Source: Dryomyza anilis (Eukaryota > Arthropoda > Insecta > Diptera > Dryomyzidae). From it: 64,000 nucleotides of DNA. The translations under genes were made by a program, and so were the position numbers. Under the pieces are notes generated by a model that was not told where the DNA came from, did no database searches, and worked only from the letters and a program-made list of their open reading frames with translations. The stretch lies in assembly GCA_951804985.1 (NCBI GenBank), contig OX638134.1, forward strand, positions 9,569,017-9,633,016, given 5' to 3'. Numbering within the stretch: the first letter of the stretch is position 1; the number at the start of each line of letters is the position of its first letter. This document shows, in pieces, positions 1 through 11,620 of this stretch.

Positions 1-154
1 ACACGAAATGCGTCCTCCGACGCGAGAGCGCCACGCTCTATAGACCTTGTAACGTGTCGCTCCAGTTGCCAGGAAACCAACGAACAGAATCATGAATCCG
101 AGCGCCGCCATGCCAGCGCCAATTATGACAAAAATCATTTGCACCGCTTCAATC
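1..154 (-). CDS. M6: M6 third coding exon, cut by the window edge
   Basis: Acceptor CACTATAG ends at 155. The exon reads IEAVQMIFVII, then a second membrane helix, then the positively charged YKVYRAWRSRVGGRIS segment, and remains open to base 1. The intron between it and exon 2 (155-935, 781 bp) contains a truncated SINE and a small inverted repeat. Confidence 0.92.
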
Positions 155-3100
155 CTATAGTGTGGTACGAGAATGATATAAAAGGGGTTAAATTAAGCAA
201 AGAGGAATCTAGTACTTCGTAGTTGTTTGTTTGATTTAAATATGTCAAATTTAATTCTGAACAATTTTTTTGGAATTTCTTTGTTAAAATGTTTACATTT
301 ATTGTATCTTTTCTTATGATATAAGAAAAGTTCCGCACAGTCAAGAAAATTATGACCCGATTCAAGAAGAACAATCTTCTTTATTCATATTCTTGAAAGT
401 ATTAAACTTCGCAAACATTGAAATAAAATGTGCGACCTAAAAAACAGTGCATTCAGCAAAAAATCTCATAAAATCACATTAAAATTTGTCAAAAACACAG
501 TTATTGATTTAATAATAATAATAGTTTGGCGCTACAGTCCTGTATAGAACTTCGGCCGAACTCTCTCACCATTTTGAGCTGTGCGTGTTATATTTGTACT
601 CAAAGTTGTGGGACCTACAGTTTATTGCCGAATCCGAACGGCGGGTGAGAGCTTTTCGAATAATATATAGTAGTCTTGTGCTTGCTCTTGTTGGGCATTC
701 TTGTACTTGCATCGACAGGCCGATCATGTTCTTGCATCGGTCGGTCCAACTTGTACTTGCATGGTCACAGTCTAGTTCTTGCTTTTATTGTTGCAGGTTA
801 TATATTTTTCGTATTTATGCTTTGACAGTTCGAACTTTTCTTGCAAAAAGTGCAAGAACAAGAACAAAGTTTAGAATTTTTTGTTCAATTTTATTTAGTC
901 TATATAATTTTAATTATATATCATTTTAAACATACCATATTAGACGCAAATGAAACACTTGATCCATCATAATCACCGTCAGCGATGCACCGCGATACAT
1001 GGTGCCACAGAAGATGCCAACACCCAGCAGACACATAAGGGTCGCAATGAGTGTCGCATACGGTATTCGTGCCATGCATGATTGGCAGCAGTCACCTGTG
1101 TCAAAAGAAAAGAAAAATACGTTAAAGCGAATCTTAAGAAAATTCAAAATTTCATATGCAAAAAGTGAAAAGCATCGACAAAATGACATAAATATGAGAA
1201 AAATAATATTACAAAAACAAAATGACAGTAAAAAGATTACATACACAAAATTACATAAACGTTATGCAATACGAGAAATATTTGTAATGATAGTGAAACT
1301 GCTTTTTTCATGAAGTCATATTCAGAAAAGGTAATGCAAGTATCAATGTAAAATATTTTATAGGCATTTTAATATCTTTTGACAAGTTTTATAATTGAAG
1401 GGATGTAATTCTAAAGCAAGAATATATTTTGATTTTTTGTTAAAAATAAAGTTAATAAAGAATTGAATGTTTTTAAATTATATATCCAATGTTGCAGCAT
1501 CAGAATACGCATTACATATCAGCCGAATTCTCCGACCAATTTTTACTAAAAATTATAAGAGACTTTGTAATAGCGTAATGAACAAATAGTCGAAAACCTT
1601 TTATAAACTTCTTCTAATATTGAACCATAGTAATAATTTTTAAAGCAATATTAAATGATTTATGAAAGATTATTCCTTATATTTCAAATGATGAAAATGA
1701 GAATGAAACTACCCGTAGAAATTAGGGTATATACCCAGTAGCCATTCGTATCGAAATCGTTACGAGATCAATGCGAGTTGATGGAGAAATCACACGATAT
1801 CGGACCCGTTCTCGTAACGATATCGAGCGTAAAATTCGACCTAGATGGTAGGTAGATATCGGAACGTTATGTCGGAGTTTTCTCGATACGAGACATTTTT
1901 CGAAATTGGAACGATATCGAAGAAAAAAATGAACTAAGTTCGTGATTGCAGCGAAAAATATCTTGTCAAAGAATTTGAATGTACGAAAATTTTTAAAAAT
2001 TAGAATCGAGAATGCAACGAGAACGAACTTTTTTATCGAAGTTATTCGAGAAAGCTTCGAGGGATCGATGGTCTTCGAGACATGACAGACTGGGTAAAAC
2101 CATGAAACCAGATCGTTTTGATCAAGTAACTCTTTGGGTTATGAAGAGAAAAAATGCAATGATCAGATCCCGATCATGGATATCATGTAGTTCATGTCAG
2201 GTTAAAGAAAGGTAAAATTATAATGATTCTTGATAAAATTTTTGATCATAGTCTTGAACATGTTGTAACTGAAATGTAGACAAAATCCAGTATGCCATTT
2301 GTTCCCAAATCGAGAAAAGGAGAAATCACACGATATCGGACACTTTTTCGTAACGATATCGAGCGTCAAATTGGACCTACATGGTAGGTAGATATCGATG
2401 CGTTTTTTCGGTACGAGAAATTTTTTTGAAATCGGAACGATATCGATGAAAAAAATAATCAATGTTCGATATTGCTTCGAAAAATATCACGATATCGATG
2501 CGATAAATGATTATATATCGTGTCTTGTCAATGAATTTGAATGTATGAAAAATTACAAAAATTAGAATCGAGATCGAACTTTTTTCTCGAAGTTATTCGA
2601 TAAAAATTCGAGGCATCGAAGGCCTCCGAGACATGGCAGACTGGGTATTAGGTCAATATGCTGATATTTAAATAATGTTTAACACCACTAATCACGCATT
2701 AAAACCTTTTAAAAGCCCCTATGCATTACAATTAGACCTTCTAAAAATTGAAACATTAATGAATTATCAAAAAGTTATGTGATGCCGATGTATTTTCCCG
2801 ATATCGATGTCTGTTTTCGCATTTATATTATATAAAAATTTCGTCGGAAGATATCGAATAAAAACGGTCAAAAGATATCGGATCAACAATCGAAATTATA
2901 GCGAAATAAGAATTGTTTGAGCATTCGTAACATTAAACTATAGATTAGCTCGATTTTGAAATTATTTAAAAATTATAATCAACGTAGTAACGAAATCAAC
3001 TTTGGTTCTTGTAGCCACTTCAAAAATTATCGAAAAAATTATCAATAAATCTCTAAAAATAAGATTCGATATAAGAATGAAATTGAATTTTTATATCGAA

Positions 3101-6100
3101 GCAAATTCATGAGTTGTAGGATCCGGCTGGAGGATCCGGCTGGAGGATCTGAGACGTGGTATAATAGGCATTATCACATATGTAGAATGTAGCTATATCG
3201 ACAATAACCCGAGTAATAATTCCTACCAGTATCGTACCAGAATCCAGACAGTTTTACTTGTCGCTTGTCGAGTCATTCGCAAGCGATGTCACGCACTTTC
3301 CGAAAAGGAACTAAAAACGGTTCGATTTCTGAACCATACCAGTAACCAGCCAGTTCTTGACTAGTTTTACTTGCAGAGATCTTCCCTTCAAATCTCTACC
3401 ACTACACGACAGTTTTTGACACGTTTTACTGGGGACGCACCAGTTTTTCACCAGTTGTTGACTAGTTCTACTGGCACGAATTTCCATACCAGAAACTGAC
3501 CAGTTCTTGACTAGTATTACTGGCAGAAATCTACTTTTTGAATCTCTACTTTTAACCTATCAGTTTTTGACTAGTTTTACTAGGAACAGACCAGTTTTTG
3601 ACCAGTTATTGACTGGTAGGCATTTCTGGTAGGCATTTGCATACCAGAAACAGACCAGTTCTTGACCAGTTTTTCTGGCAGAAATCTACTTCTCAAATGC
3701 CTACTTGTAACCTATCAGTTTTTGACTAGTTTTACTAGCGAAAAATCAGTTTTTGATCCGTTTTTGCCTATTTTTTCTGCCAGGGTTCTACTCTTCGAAT
3801 CCCTACCAGTTTTTAACTAGTTTTACTCGCGGGGATATACTTTTCAAATTCTTACCAGACCCTGACAAGGTTTCGACTTGTTTTCACTAGCGATTATATA
3901 CGTTTAAAATTCCTACGAGAAACTTAGCAGTATTTGAGCTGAATAGTAAATTGAACTCGGGAAATTCGCATTTCTTGCAATTGTGGAGTATTTTGGGAAC
4001 GTGCTTAAAATAGACAGCATTAGATATAATATTCGCGATATAATATTCGCGTGTCTATTTAAAATATTTCCAAAAATATTTTTAATGGTTTTATTTTATA
4101 ATGATTTATAATTCGTTAAGTGTGCTTATTCACAAAATTTAAATAATTGAACATATATTAAAATTGAAATGTTCAAATTGAAATCACAAAATATTAATAT
4201 TGAAATTAATTTAATGGCCAAAGTGCTTCTCTAAAGTTGCAACATATGGCAACACCATAAAGTGCTGGGCTGCACTGTGTGCAAAGTGTTGCCATAGCAA
4301 TATAATGCAATATAATGCCATATAATGCAATTATTATTATGCAAACGATTAACAAGCCATGAACACAACACACCATACCACACAAATTAAATACATCAGA
4401 ATCTGCTGACGATATTAAATTGTATTATGTACTCAGATGAGATGAGATTGAAATGGGAAATAGGGATGGGGGATCATATTGAATGAGGTAGAGGTGCTGA
4501 TAATGCAGAGTTCTGATGCTGGGTGGTAGACGTTCTGATGCTAAGGTAGAATTTTGATGATGAGGTTGTGCCAAATTGTCTGTCGTATGCTAAAGCTATT
4601 ATTGCCGTAGGTGTTGATAATAATGATGATGCACTAAAGCACATTTGATGTTGAGCTTTGATTATGACCCTGCCGGCACAGCAGGTGTTGTACAACGTAG
4701 TTATGCGAATACAATGGCCAATGAATTTGTCGGATGCTACGGTGTAAAAATTAGTCTCTGAATGTTGGACGGATAAAAAGACTAACAAGTATTGATAGAC
4801 AGCAGTTGGGGTGTGAGAGAGATGAATAATGTGCTGTTCTGTGCAAATTAAACCTGGGCGCATAGCGCTTTGGGACCTATTAAATTGCTACACATTGTAG
4901 CTTTATGTTTTGGTTGAATGGCTAAAAATTTGCTGCTCATTTTGGCAATAATAAAAAATATATACAGAGAGGAAAATTCAGAATTACGCAAAGAAGTAAT
5001 TCATTTAAAAAGTTTTGACAGATTAGTTTTTGAAGTCATTTAAAAAAAAAAAAAAACATCGATAACGATATTCATTAAAAATACGTTTTATTTATAAAAA
5101 AGCATAGGTTGCTCAATTGGTTAGTGCATTGGACTATGAGTCGAAAGATCGCAGGTTCTAATCACCGCGACTGCAGCATCGAAAAATTGAAAAGTGTGCT
5201 TCAAACGACGCGACCTCTCGGCAGACAATGCAAAACCTCCGAGTGTATAAACTTGACAAGGAACCCAGTATACCATTCCATTGAAAGAAAATGTTGTTAG
5301 ATGCCGAAGATTTTTTCCAATTGATATTATTTGAAAAGTTCTATCTAAAATGAACGACATATATTGAAACGACAAATCGAAGTTATATCGAAATGAGAAT
5401 TTGTTGAACTGCCGTACCTTAAACCTCTAGAAATAAGTCCTATATCAAAATTCTTTAAAAAAATGCGATAAAATAACGAGATGAACAGCCATGTTCCGGC
5501 TTACGTTCGAATTCCGATCGAAATTCCTATAAAATTTGTAAACAAACGTTTTTGGATTCAATACTAGTCACAATACAAAAATGAGTTTTTCAAATTGAAT
5601 TCATTGAATAAACAAAATTTTTTACTGAGATATCAAATACAAAACCGTTTTTTTTACATATTTTATATGAAATTCAATTGAAAATCAATCGAAAGTCAGA
5701 ACATGACCGAAATGTATTAATTATATCGATCGAATTTCATATACAATTTGTAAACACCTGATTTTGAATACGATGTCTTTGTACGAAAATTTATTAAAAA
5801 AAAAATCAATACGTTTGATTTGAACAATTTGAATTCATTAGGAAAACAATTTTTGTATTGTAACATCGAATCGTTCGTTTACAAATTTTATAAGAAATCC
5901 GAAAGGAATTTGACATAAAACTGGAACATGGCCCAAAGTAAAGGTTCTCTAGACACTTCGAAAAAGATTAAAAATAAAAAAATATGCGAAATCTTTAAAT
6001 ATTAGAATTGATTTAAGTATAAGATCGAATTTTCATATCGGATCCACTTCGAGAATTCTTCGAGACATCGAAAAGAACCAAGTATTTAATTTCTATAAAT

Positions 6101-9100
6101 ATCATAAATGTCTTTAAATTTTTTTTGCAGTGTTCAATATAGGTATAAATTGTATAATTGCCGATTGGTGTATTAAATACTCATTTCATTGTTCGTTTAA
6201 TAAATTGCTTTGGGAATATTTGTGGTTTTCGGACGTTTTATTCGCAAATAATAATAATAATAATGTTTTATAAAAACATTTAATAGACAGACATGCGTGA
6301 GGCATTTCGCGTCCATGTGGCTGACAAAATTTGCTACTGTCTAAACGATTTATCATTCATTAAATGGTCGTTATTTAATTAACGTGTGTTAAGTTAAGCA
6401 ATTATGTGCTTAAATGCGTTCGCAATTTATTTGTAAAAGTCAAATATGTTTGGTTTATTTAATGGAATTAATTACAAATGGTTTAAATGCAAAAATTAAA
6501 TGTAAAACAAATCCAATATATAAATTGAATACAATTAAAAGTGAAAAAATAATTGAAAGGGACTTAAATAAAATTTACTGTAAATTTAATTTTTTTTTAA
6601 TAAATATGTATTATTTCATTACAAATTAATTTTTTCACTAAAAATTCAATTTTTCACTAAAAAATAAATTTTTCACTAAAAAATAAATTTTTCACTAAAA
6701 ATTCAATTTTTCATTAAAAAAAAATGTTCATTAAAAATTAAATTGTTCACTAAAAGTTCAAATTTTCACTAAAAATTCAATTTTTCACTAAAAATTTAAA
6801 TTTTCACTAAAAATTAAATTTTTCACTAAAATTTCAATTTTTTACTTAAAATTCAATTTTTTACTTAAAATTCAATTTTTCACTTAAATACAATTTTTTT
6901 CACTTAAAAATTAAATTTTTCACTTAAAACTCAATTTTTCACTTAAAATTTAGTTTTTCACTAAAAATTTTTCACTCAAAATTAAATTTTTCACTAAAAA
7001 ATCATTTTTTTACTAAAAATTAAATTCTTCAATAAAAATTCAATTTTTCACTAAAAAAAAATTCAATTTTTCACTAAAAAAAAAATTCAAATTTTCACTG
7101 AAAATTTAATTTTTCACTTAAAATTAAATTTTTCACTAATGATTCAATTTTTCACTAAAAATATAATTTTCACTCAAAATTAAATTTTTCACTAAAAAAT
7201 CATTTTTTTACTAAAAATTAAATTCTTCAATAAAAATTCAATTTTTCACAAAAAAAAAATTCAAATTTTCACTAAAAATTCAAATTTTAACTATAAATTC
7301 AATTTTTCACTAAAAATTCAATTTTTCACTAAAAATTAAATTTTTCACTAAAAATTAAATTTTTCACTAAAAATTAAATTTTTCACTAAAAATTAAATTT
7401 TTCACTAAAAATTCAATTTAACACTAAAAATTCAATTTTTCACTATAAATTCAATTTTTCACTAATAATTCAATTTTTCACTAAAATTCAAATTTTCACT
7501 AAAATTTTAATTTTTCACTAAAAATTCAATTTTTCGCTAAAAATTCAATTTTTTACTAAAAATTCGAGATTTCACAATAAATTCAATTTTTCAATACAAA
7601 TTAATTTATTTCTTAATTAATAAAAATTAATAGCAATATAATCATCTCATAATATCAATTAGAAATATATTCCAGTCTCTCATAATATAAATCCCATTTG
7701 CAATAATTTATTTAGCATATTTCCAACACCCTACCCCCCTAATAAATCAACTCCATATCTATCCATATTGTTCTCCTCGCATAGCATGCCTGGTATTTTT
7801 TTGTATTGTACACTTGAGCGACAAATATACTAAGTAAGAAATTAAGTCAAACGAATTACAAGACATAAACATAATGACCAAAGTATCTAGAGGCACTAGA
7901 GAAAGAAGACCACTACAGGTCAACATTGTTGAAAGAAGATGGAAGACGACGCATAATAATTAATGCGAGGCGTGGTACATAGGGTGAGGTCGTTCGACGA
8001 CAACCACTATTGTTCGACTTTGGAGCAATTAGAGTGGGGTGACACAACACAGTAAAGGAGCGACACAAATTATGCGGTTCAAATATGGTATTAACAAACT
8101 TAAATTGAGGTTAATTTGGGGTGTTTGCAGAGGCACAAAGCGGCGAGTGAGACAAAAACGTAAAGTTGCAATGCAAGTTTAAGAGATAAGATAAAAAAAG
8201 AAACAAAATATGAAACAAAGCACGCATATTGCGAAAGCTTTTTTTTATAAAGTAATTCAGATAAGATAATGCGATAATGAATGTGGTTTTCTGTGGTGGA
8301 CAAAACAAATGAGGCAATATTTTCCATATTTTTTTAAAAATAAAAAAAGGTAGAATATTGGGACATAACTAAAATTGATGAGAAAAAAATTTGCGCTAAA
8401 AATTAAAATTAAAAAAATAAAAAAATTTAAAAAAAAAATAATTAAAATTTAAAAAAAAATTAAAATAAAACTGAAATATCGGGAATTATCTTCCGAAGTA
8501 CACATTTGATCGATATTCAAATATTTGACAACAAAAATCGTATTAAATACAGAAATTTAACTAATTATATTCGATTGAAATATATTAATTTTGTATTAAA
8601 ATACTGAATTTTGATACAAAAAAAAAAAAAAAATTCAAAAGAAATAAAATTTCTATTGAAAGTTGAATCGAAAGTTGGAACATGTCGTATAAAAAAATCG
8701 AATAAAAAAAAATCTACAACAAAAACAACAAATAAAACATAAAAATATCTGTAAGTTGGACAAAAAACATGTGTGGTGTCAAGACGTATACGGTGTGCAC
8801 TACATTAGTCACAAAGTTAACATGAGGTGCTGTGTCAAATATAATGACATCATTTTCTATGCAGTGCAGTGCAAGAAAGAAAAAACTTGGAGCCACAACG
8901 ACTTCCGACTACTCCTACCTGCATCACCGCCACGTTCCGTGTAACGATCCAGCGAATGATCCGAACGATAGGTGGTGCTGCGTCGACGATTCTGCGCATA
9001 GGGATTGTTGTTGTAGGCGCGCGTCAAAACGCCATCATCTTCGAAATTGGTCTCGAGTAAAATTTCCTCGCGTGGATCACGTATGCGATCGCGTTGATTT

Positions 9101-9117
9101 TTGAGAGGTGAAGACAT
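1..9117 (-). CDS. M6: M6, proteolipid protein (PLP/DM20/M6) family, 5' part; three coding exons, 3' end outside window
   Basis: Coding exons read on the minus strand are 9117-8919, 1095-936 and 154-1 (continues past the edge). Junctions are GATGCAG|GTAGGA, ACACAG|GTGACT, ATATG|GTATGT and CTATAG|GATTG, and the phases match (1, then 2). The cytosolic N-terminus begins MSSPLKNQRD and is charged (about 66 residues). Exon 2 carries the family hallmark DCCQSCMARIPYATLIATLM with cysteines for acylation, the first membrane segment and the start of the first extracellular loop. Exon 3 holds membrane segment two (IGAGMAALGFMILFVGFLAT) followed by the basic ATRYKVYRAWRSRVGGRIS loop. These match PLP/M6 proteins. 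In Drosophila, M6 is a plasma-membrane protein reported at tricellular junctions with Gliotactin and Anakonda; that role here is by homology. The ATG at 9117 is the first in frame after no clear acceptor, so upstream coding sequence or alternative starts are possible. The 7.8-kb intron 1 contains a SINE, several repeats and a 19-bp minisatellite. Confidence 0.92.
511..657 (-). repeat. 3' half of a tRNA-derived SINE (family 1), 5'-truncated
   Basis: On the minus strand this is the body and tail of the same SINE seen complete at 41933-42240: the GCCGTTCGGATTCGGCAATA and AACTGTAGGTCCC blocks, CACGCACAGCTCAAAATGGT, then AGCGCCAAACTATT and an (ATT)n tail. The tRNA-like head is missing, as expected for an incomplete reverse-transcription product. 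It sits in M6 intron 2 in the sense orientation of M6. Confidence 0.85.
671..872. repeat. Small inverted-repeat element with CTTGTRCTTGC motifs
   Basis: The motif CTTGT(A/G)CTTGC occurs four times on the plus strand (672-770), and its inverted form GTGCAAGAACAAG lies at 849-862. This is consistent with a short MITE with subterminal repeats, but no target duplication is clear. Confidence 0.35.
936..1095 (-). CDS. M6: M6 second coding exon (CCQSC motif and first membrane segment)
   Basis: 160 bp between acceptor ACACAG (ending 1096) and donor GTATGT (935-930). It encodes GDCCQSCMARIPYATLIATL, then a hydrophobic helix and the MYRG...MMDQVFHLRLIW loop, one of the most conserved blocks of the family. 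It ends in phase 2 (TG of the Trp codon completed by G of exon 3). Confidence 0.93.
1734..2647. mobile_element. GATATCG-rich DNA element, internally duplicated, TACCCAGT termini
   Basis: The left end TACCCAGTAGCCAT (1734) mirrors the right end ATGGCAGACTGGGTA (to 2647). Two related segments of about 310-330 bp (1781-2096 and 2319-2647) share GAAATCACACGATATCGGAC, AACGATATCGAGCGT and GGTAGGTAGATATCG, and both end with GACATG(A/G)CAGACTGGGTA. So a unit and its right terminus were duplicated. No transposase is encoded; this looks like a non-autonomous terminal-inverted-repeat element. Superfamily unknown. Confidence 0.55.
2780..3160. repeat. Diverged relative of the GATATCG repeat, with a short GGATCCGGCTGGA tandem
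   Basis: Repeated GATATCG and CGAAATTATAGCGAAAT motifs resemble 1734-2647 and 5300-6090. At 3119-3148 the 14-bp unit GGATCCGGCTGGAG occurs about twice in tandem. It is an older, decayed copy. Confidence 0.4.
3210..3935. repeat. Degenerate minisatellite of CCAGTTTTTGACTAGTTTTACTGG type
   Basis: The core CAGTTNTTGACTAGTTTTACT recurs more than ten times, mixed with GCAGAAATCTACTTNTCAAAT blocks. This gives a two-level repeat: a short ~35-bp beat inside a roughly 115-120-bp unit. It lies in M6 intron 1. The unit is partly self-complementary (ACCAGT...ACTGGT). Confidence 0.6.
3960..5100. other. M6 intron 1, no gene or strong repeat
   Basis: AT-rich. Contains a short TATAATGCAA-type direct repeat (4302-4335) and a TGATGCTG-rich stretch at 4490-4640. 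An open frame on the minus strand here has no recognisable domain and low-complexity composition. Confidence 0.5.
5103..5290 (+). repeat. tRNA-derived SINE fragment (family 2 head)
   Basis: A tRNA-like head carries an A box (GGTTGCTCAATTGGTTAGTG, 5107-5126) and a B box (GGTTCTAATC, 5153-5162), followed by GCAAAACCTCCGAGTGTA. That block parallels GGCAAACCTACGAGAGTA in the family-1 SINE at 41933-42240. So it appears to be a second SINE type sharing part of the body. The 3' half is missing. Confidence 0.7.
5300..6090. repeat. Diverged inverted-repeat region related to the GATATCG family
   Basis: Begins GATGCCGAAG, similar to GATGCCGATG at 2782, and ends with CGAGACATCGAAAAGAACC, similar to the right end near 2625. 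Internally, CGAATTCCGATCG-type and AAACAAACGTTTTTG motifs recur in both orientations (5500-5930), suggesting a decayed palindromic element. Confidence 0.35.
6630..7600 (+). repeat. 19-bp palindromic minisatellite, array A
   Basis: About 50 copies of TTTTTCACTAAAAATTCAA, many with single-base changes (TTAAA for TTCAA, CACTT for CACTA). The unit is almost wholly self-complementary: TTGAATTTTT and AAAAATTCAA pair around a CACT loop. The array lies in M6 intron 1 and is the most degenerate of the six arrays in this window. Confidence 0.95.
7600..8918. other. Remainder of M6 intron 1 before exon 1
   Basis: A-rich stretches (8330-8480, 8610-8720) and no recognised gene or element. Short open frames here are low complexity. 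Confidence 0.5.
8919..9117 (-). CDS. M6: M6 first recognised coding exon (N-terminal cytosolic segment)
   Basis: 199 bp from ATG (9117-9115) to the donor GTAGGAGT at 8918-8911, ending in phase 1 so that GCA G joins GT GAC TGC of the next exon. It encodes a hydrophilic Arg/Asp-rich segment with several possible phosphorylation sites. GC content and codon-like structure stand out from the AT-rich flanks. The reading frame runs on past the donor into intron sequence, so the end is set by the splice match and not by a stop. Confidence 0.85.
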
Positions 9118-9119
9118 TT

Positions 9120-10020
9120 TTTAGGCAGTTAACCGGAGGTTATTTTTTCAATTAAAATTAAACTTTGGTAGAGCTATTAAATACTTTTATTATTTTTTAT
9201 AATTATTATTATTTTTTAATTATATTGAATTTTTAACTTTTTTGTTGTATTTTGTAAAAATATATAAAACAAATATTTTATTATTTTTTACTTTTTTATT
9301 TAATTTTTTAAATTTAATGAAATTTTACTTTTATTATTTATAGTTTGAATATTTTTATTTAAAATTTTGTATGTTTCAATATTATATTTTGTAAATTAGT
9401 TTAATAAATACTTTCTTTTATTTTTTTTTTTTTAAATACAATTTATTTTATTTTTTAAATTTATTTTATTTTTTAAATTTAAATTATTTTTCAACCACTT
9501 TATATAGTATTAAAATTTATTTTGTATTTTTGTATATTTTAAAATATTATTTTTTTTTATTTAAATATTTTATTTTATAAATTTATTATTTTTTAAATTT
9601 TAATTTATTTTGTAAATTTTTATAAATATTTTAATTTTTTTTTGTAGTTTTTAAACTTTTATTTTTATTTTGTAAATTTTATGAAATTTTAATTTTATGA
9701 ATACTTTACTTATTGCACTTTATATAGTTTGAATATTTTTAATTGAAATTTTTTATGTTTCAATATTTTATTTTGTAAATTAATTTTATAAATACTTTCT
9801 TTACATTTTATTTTTTAAATTTAAAAATGTTTTTATTTTTATTTTACAACCACTTTTTATAGTATTAAAATTGTATTTTTTTTAAATATTAAAAATTTTG
9901 TTTTTTTATTTAAATATTTTATTTTATAAATTTATTTTTTTTTTATATTTTAAATTTAATTTGTAATTTTTAATATTTGATATTTAAAATTGAATGATTC
10001 TCTTTACTTATTGTATTCTT
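9120..10020. repeat. Extreme AT-rich, T-run low-complexity tract
   Basis: About 900 bp made almost only of A and T, with weakly repeated TTTATTTTTTAAATTTA and TTTGTAAATTTT segments. TTTTTATTTAAAATTTTGTATGTTTCAATATT-like segments (near 9350 and 9735) suggest an old internal duplication of about 390 bp. Lies just upstream of the M6 coding start. Confidence 0.7.
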
Positions 10021-10059
10021 TATTTTTCACTGAATTGCCTTCTTTTAATTGCATTAATA

Positions 10060-10402
10060 CTTTTTCTACCTCTTTCAATTTTGTATCTTTTTTTAACACA
10101 GGTTTTAAATTAAATTAAAATTGTCTATGAATCACTCGTGGCAGCTGCGTCATCGTCACTCATGTCTCTATGTCGTATATTATATTTTCATAGTAATTAT
10201 TATTTTTCCATAATAAATATTGGTTCTTCTTCTTTCGAATTTGCCACTTGTTTGGTGCGTATCTCTAAAATGCAACCTGTTTAATGCTCTCTCGTATTTA
10301 TACGATACTCTTTTGTATCTTTGCGCTATCAGACAACAACAACCTGTTGCTTTTGTTCATTCGTTGTTCGTTCGTTTCGTTTGCGATTCACTTTCAAACT
10401 GA
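10060..10402 (-). promoter_or_regulatory. Candidate M6 5' leader and start site
   Basis: Read on the minus strand, an arthropod initiator TCAGTT lies at 10402-10397 (A+1 at 10400) within a run of TCAGTC-like motifs. It is followed by a CAAACGAAACGAACGAAC-rich stretch that looks like a fly 5' untranslated leader, in contrast to the T-run flank. It is about 1.3 kb upstream of the M6 ATG. This is inference from composition and the initiator match only; no transcript evidence is available. Confidence 0.4.
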
Positions 10403-10499
10403 CTGACAGACTGATGTTGGGGTCGACTCCACTCCACTTCACTCGACGCATACGACGTGAGTAATACAGCCGTGAATTGAGCCAGCGACAGTCGCCAAG

Positions 10500-11620
10500 T
10501 GACTCCAAGCGTCACCACTGCCTTTGTCAAAAGTTACTTATTGGAAATTATAAAAATAAATGAAATACTCAATGTTCAATGTAGTGTCATCGCACGTTGC
10601 TCTCTTGGCCTTATAAATTTTACTATTTTTTATTTTTGTTTTGCATTAAATTTCTTAATTATCATTAAAAGCACTTGTAGAGTATCGTCATGTGTAAAGA
10701 GATAGGATAAATAGAGAAAGAGTAGAGTAGAGAGTTTGATTAGCAAAAGTTAATTAAAAAAAGCTTGACTGTTGGAAACAAAAACAAAAAAAACGTTCAG
10801 TAGAACTTCATCAATACACGTTACACAGTGCAGCAAAATTTCATTCCAAAACTAAAATAATACTGTATGAAAAAGAATGTCTTTAAAAATAATACATATG
10901 CATTTGATTGTCCAAAAGCAAATGAATTTGTTTTTACTACATGTGCATTTACTACATTTACTAAATGCATTTATGCTTCTAGTTGTTTTTTTTTTTTGTA
11001 TGAAAAATAACTACATAAATTAATTGCATTTCCAATTTTATTACATTTTTAAAAATGTAGTAACAACATTTTGTATTTATTAAAACGTTCATAAATATGA
11101 ACAAATTACTAAATATATATATATATATATATATTTTAACTAGGTACATACTGTATTTATTTAACTTCAAGAAAAGTACTACATATGAATTTATTTTTAC
11201 TGCATTACTTATGTGTGAAAGTGTAAACAAAATTACTGCTCCTCCATTCATTTGTATTTTACATTCTGCATTTATTTAAAAGTAAAAAAAAATACTACTG
11301 AATGTGCATAAAAAATATATTTTACTTTATATTTGAATATGCCATTTTTATCATCATCACTACTGACTTTTGAAAGGAATCACTAGCATTTAAGTATTGC
11401 TTTGCACTTGTACCACATATGAATAATATGCGCCAATAACGCGCTTTCAGAAGATTATATTTTGCTTTTAACGCGTTTCGTTTAGATGCTTGGGTTTCGT
11501 TTGTACTTGCACACCTTGGCAGTACGTCCGTCGTGTGTTAAAATAATTTTAAAAAATGACAGAAAACAAATAATGCTAAAATTGCTGCAATATGAATTTC
11601 TAAAACATTGTGTAGTAAAA
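10500..11620. other. Intergenic AT-rich sequence
   Basis: No gene recognised. Contains an (AT)n microsatellite at 11113-11134. TACATTTACTAAATGCATTT-like segments recur around 10900-11330. Confidence 0.5.

Noticed and set aside
4474..4863. 129-codon minus-strand frame in M6 intron 1
   Set aside because: Low-complexity composition, no recognisable motif, no splice context.
6630..7600. Reading the 19-bp arrays as coding repeats
   Set aside because: A 19-bp unit is not a multiple of three and all frames contain frequent stops.
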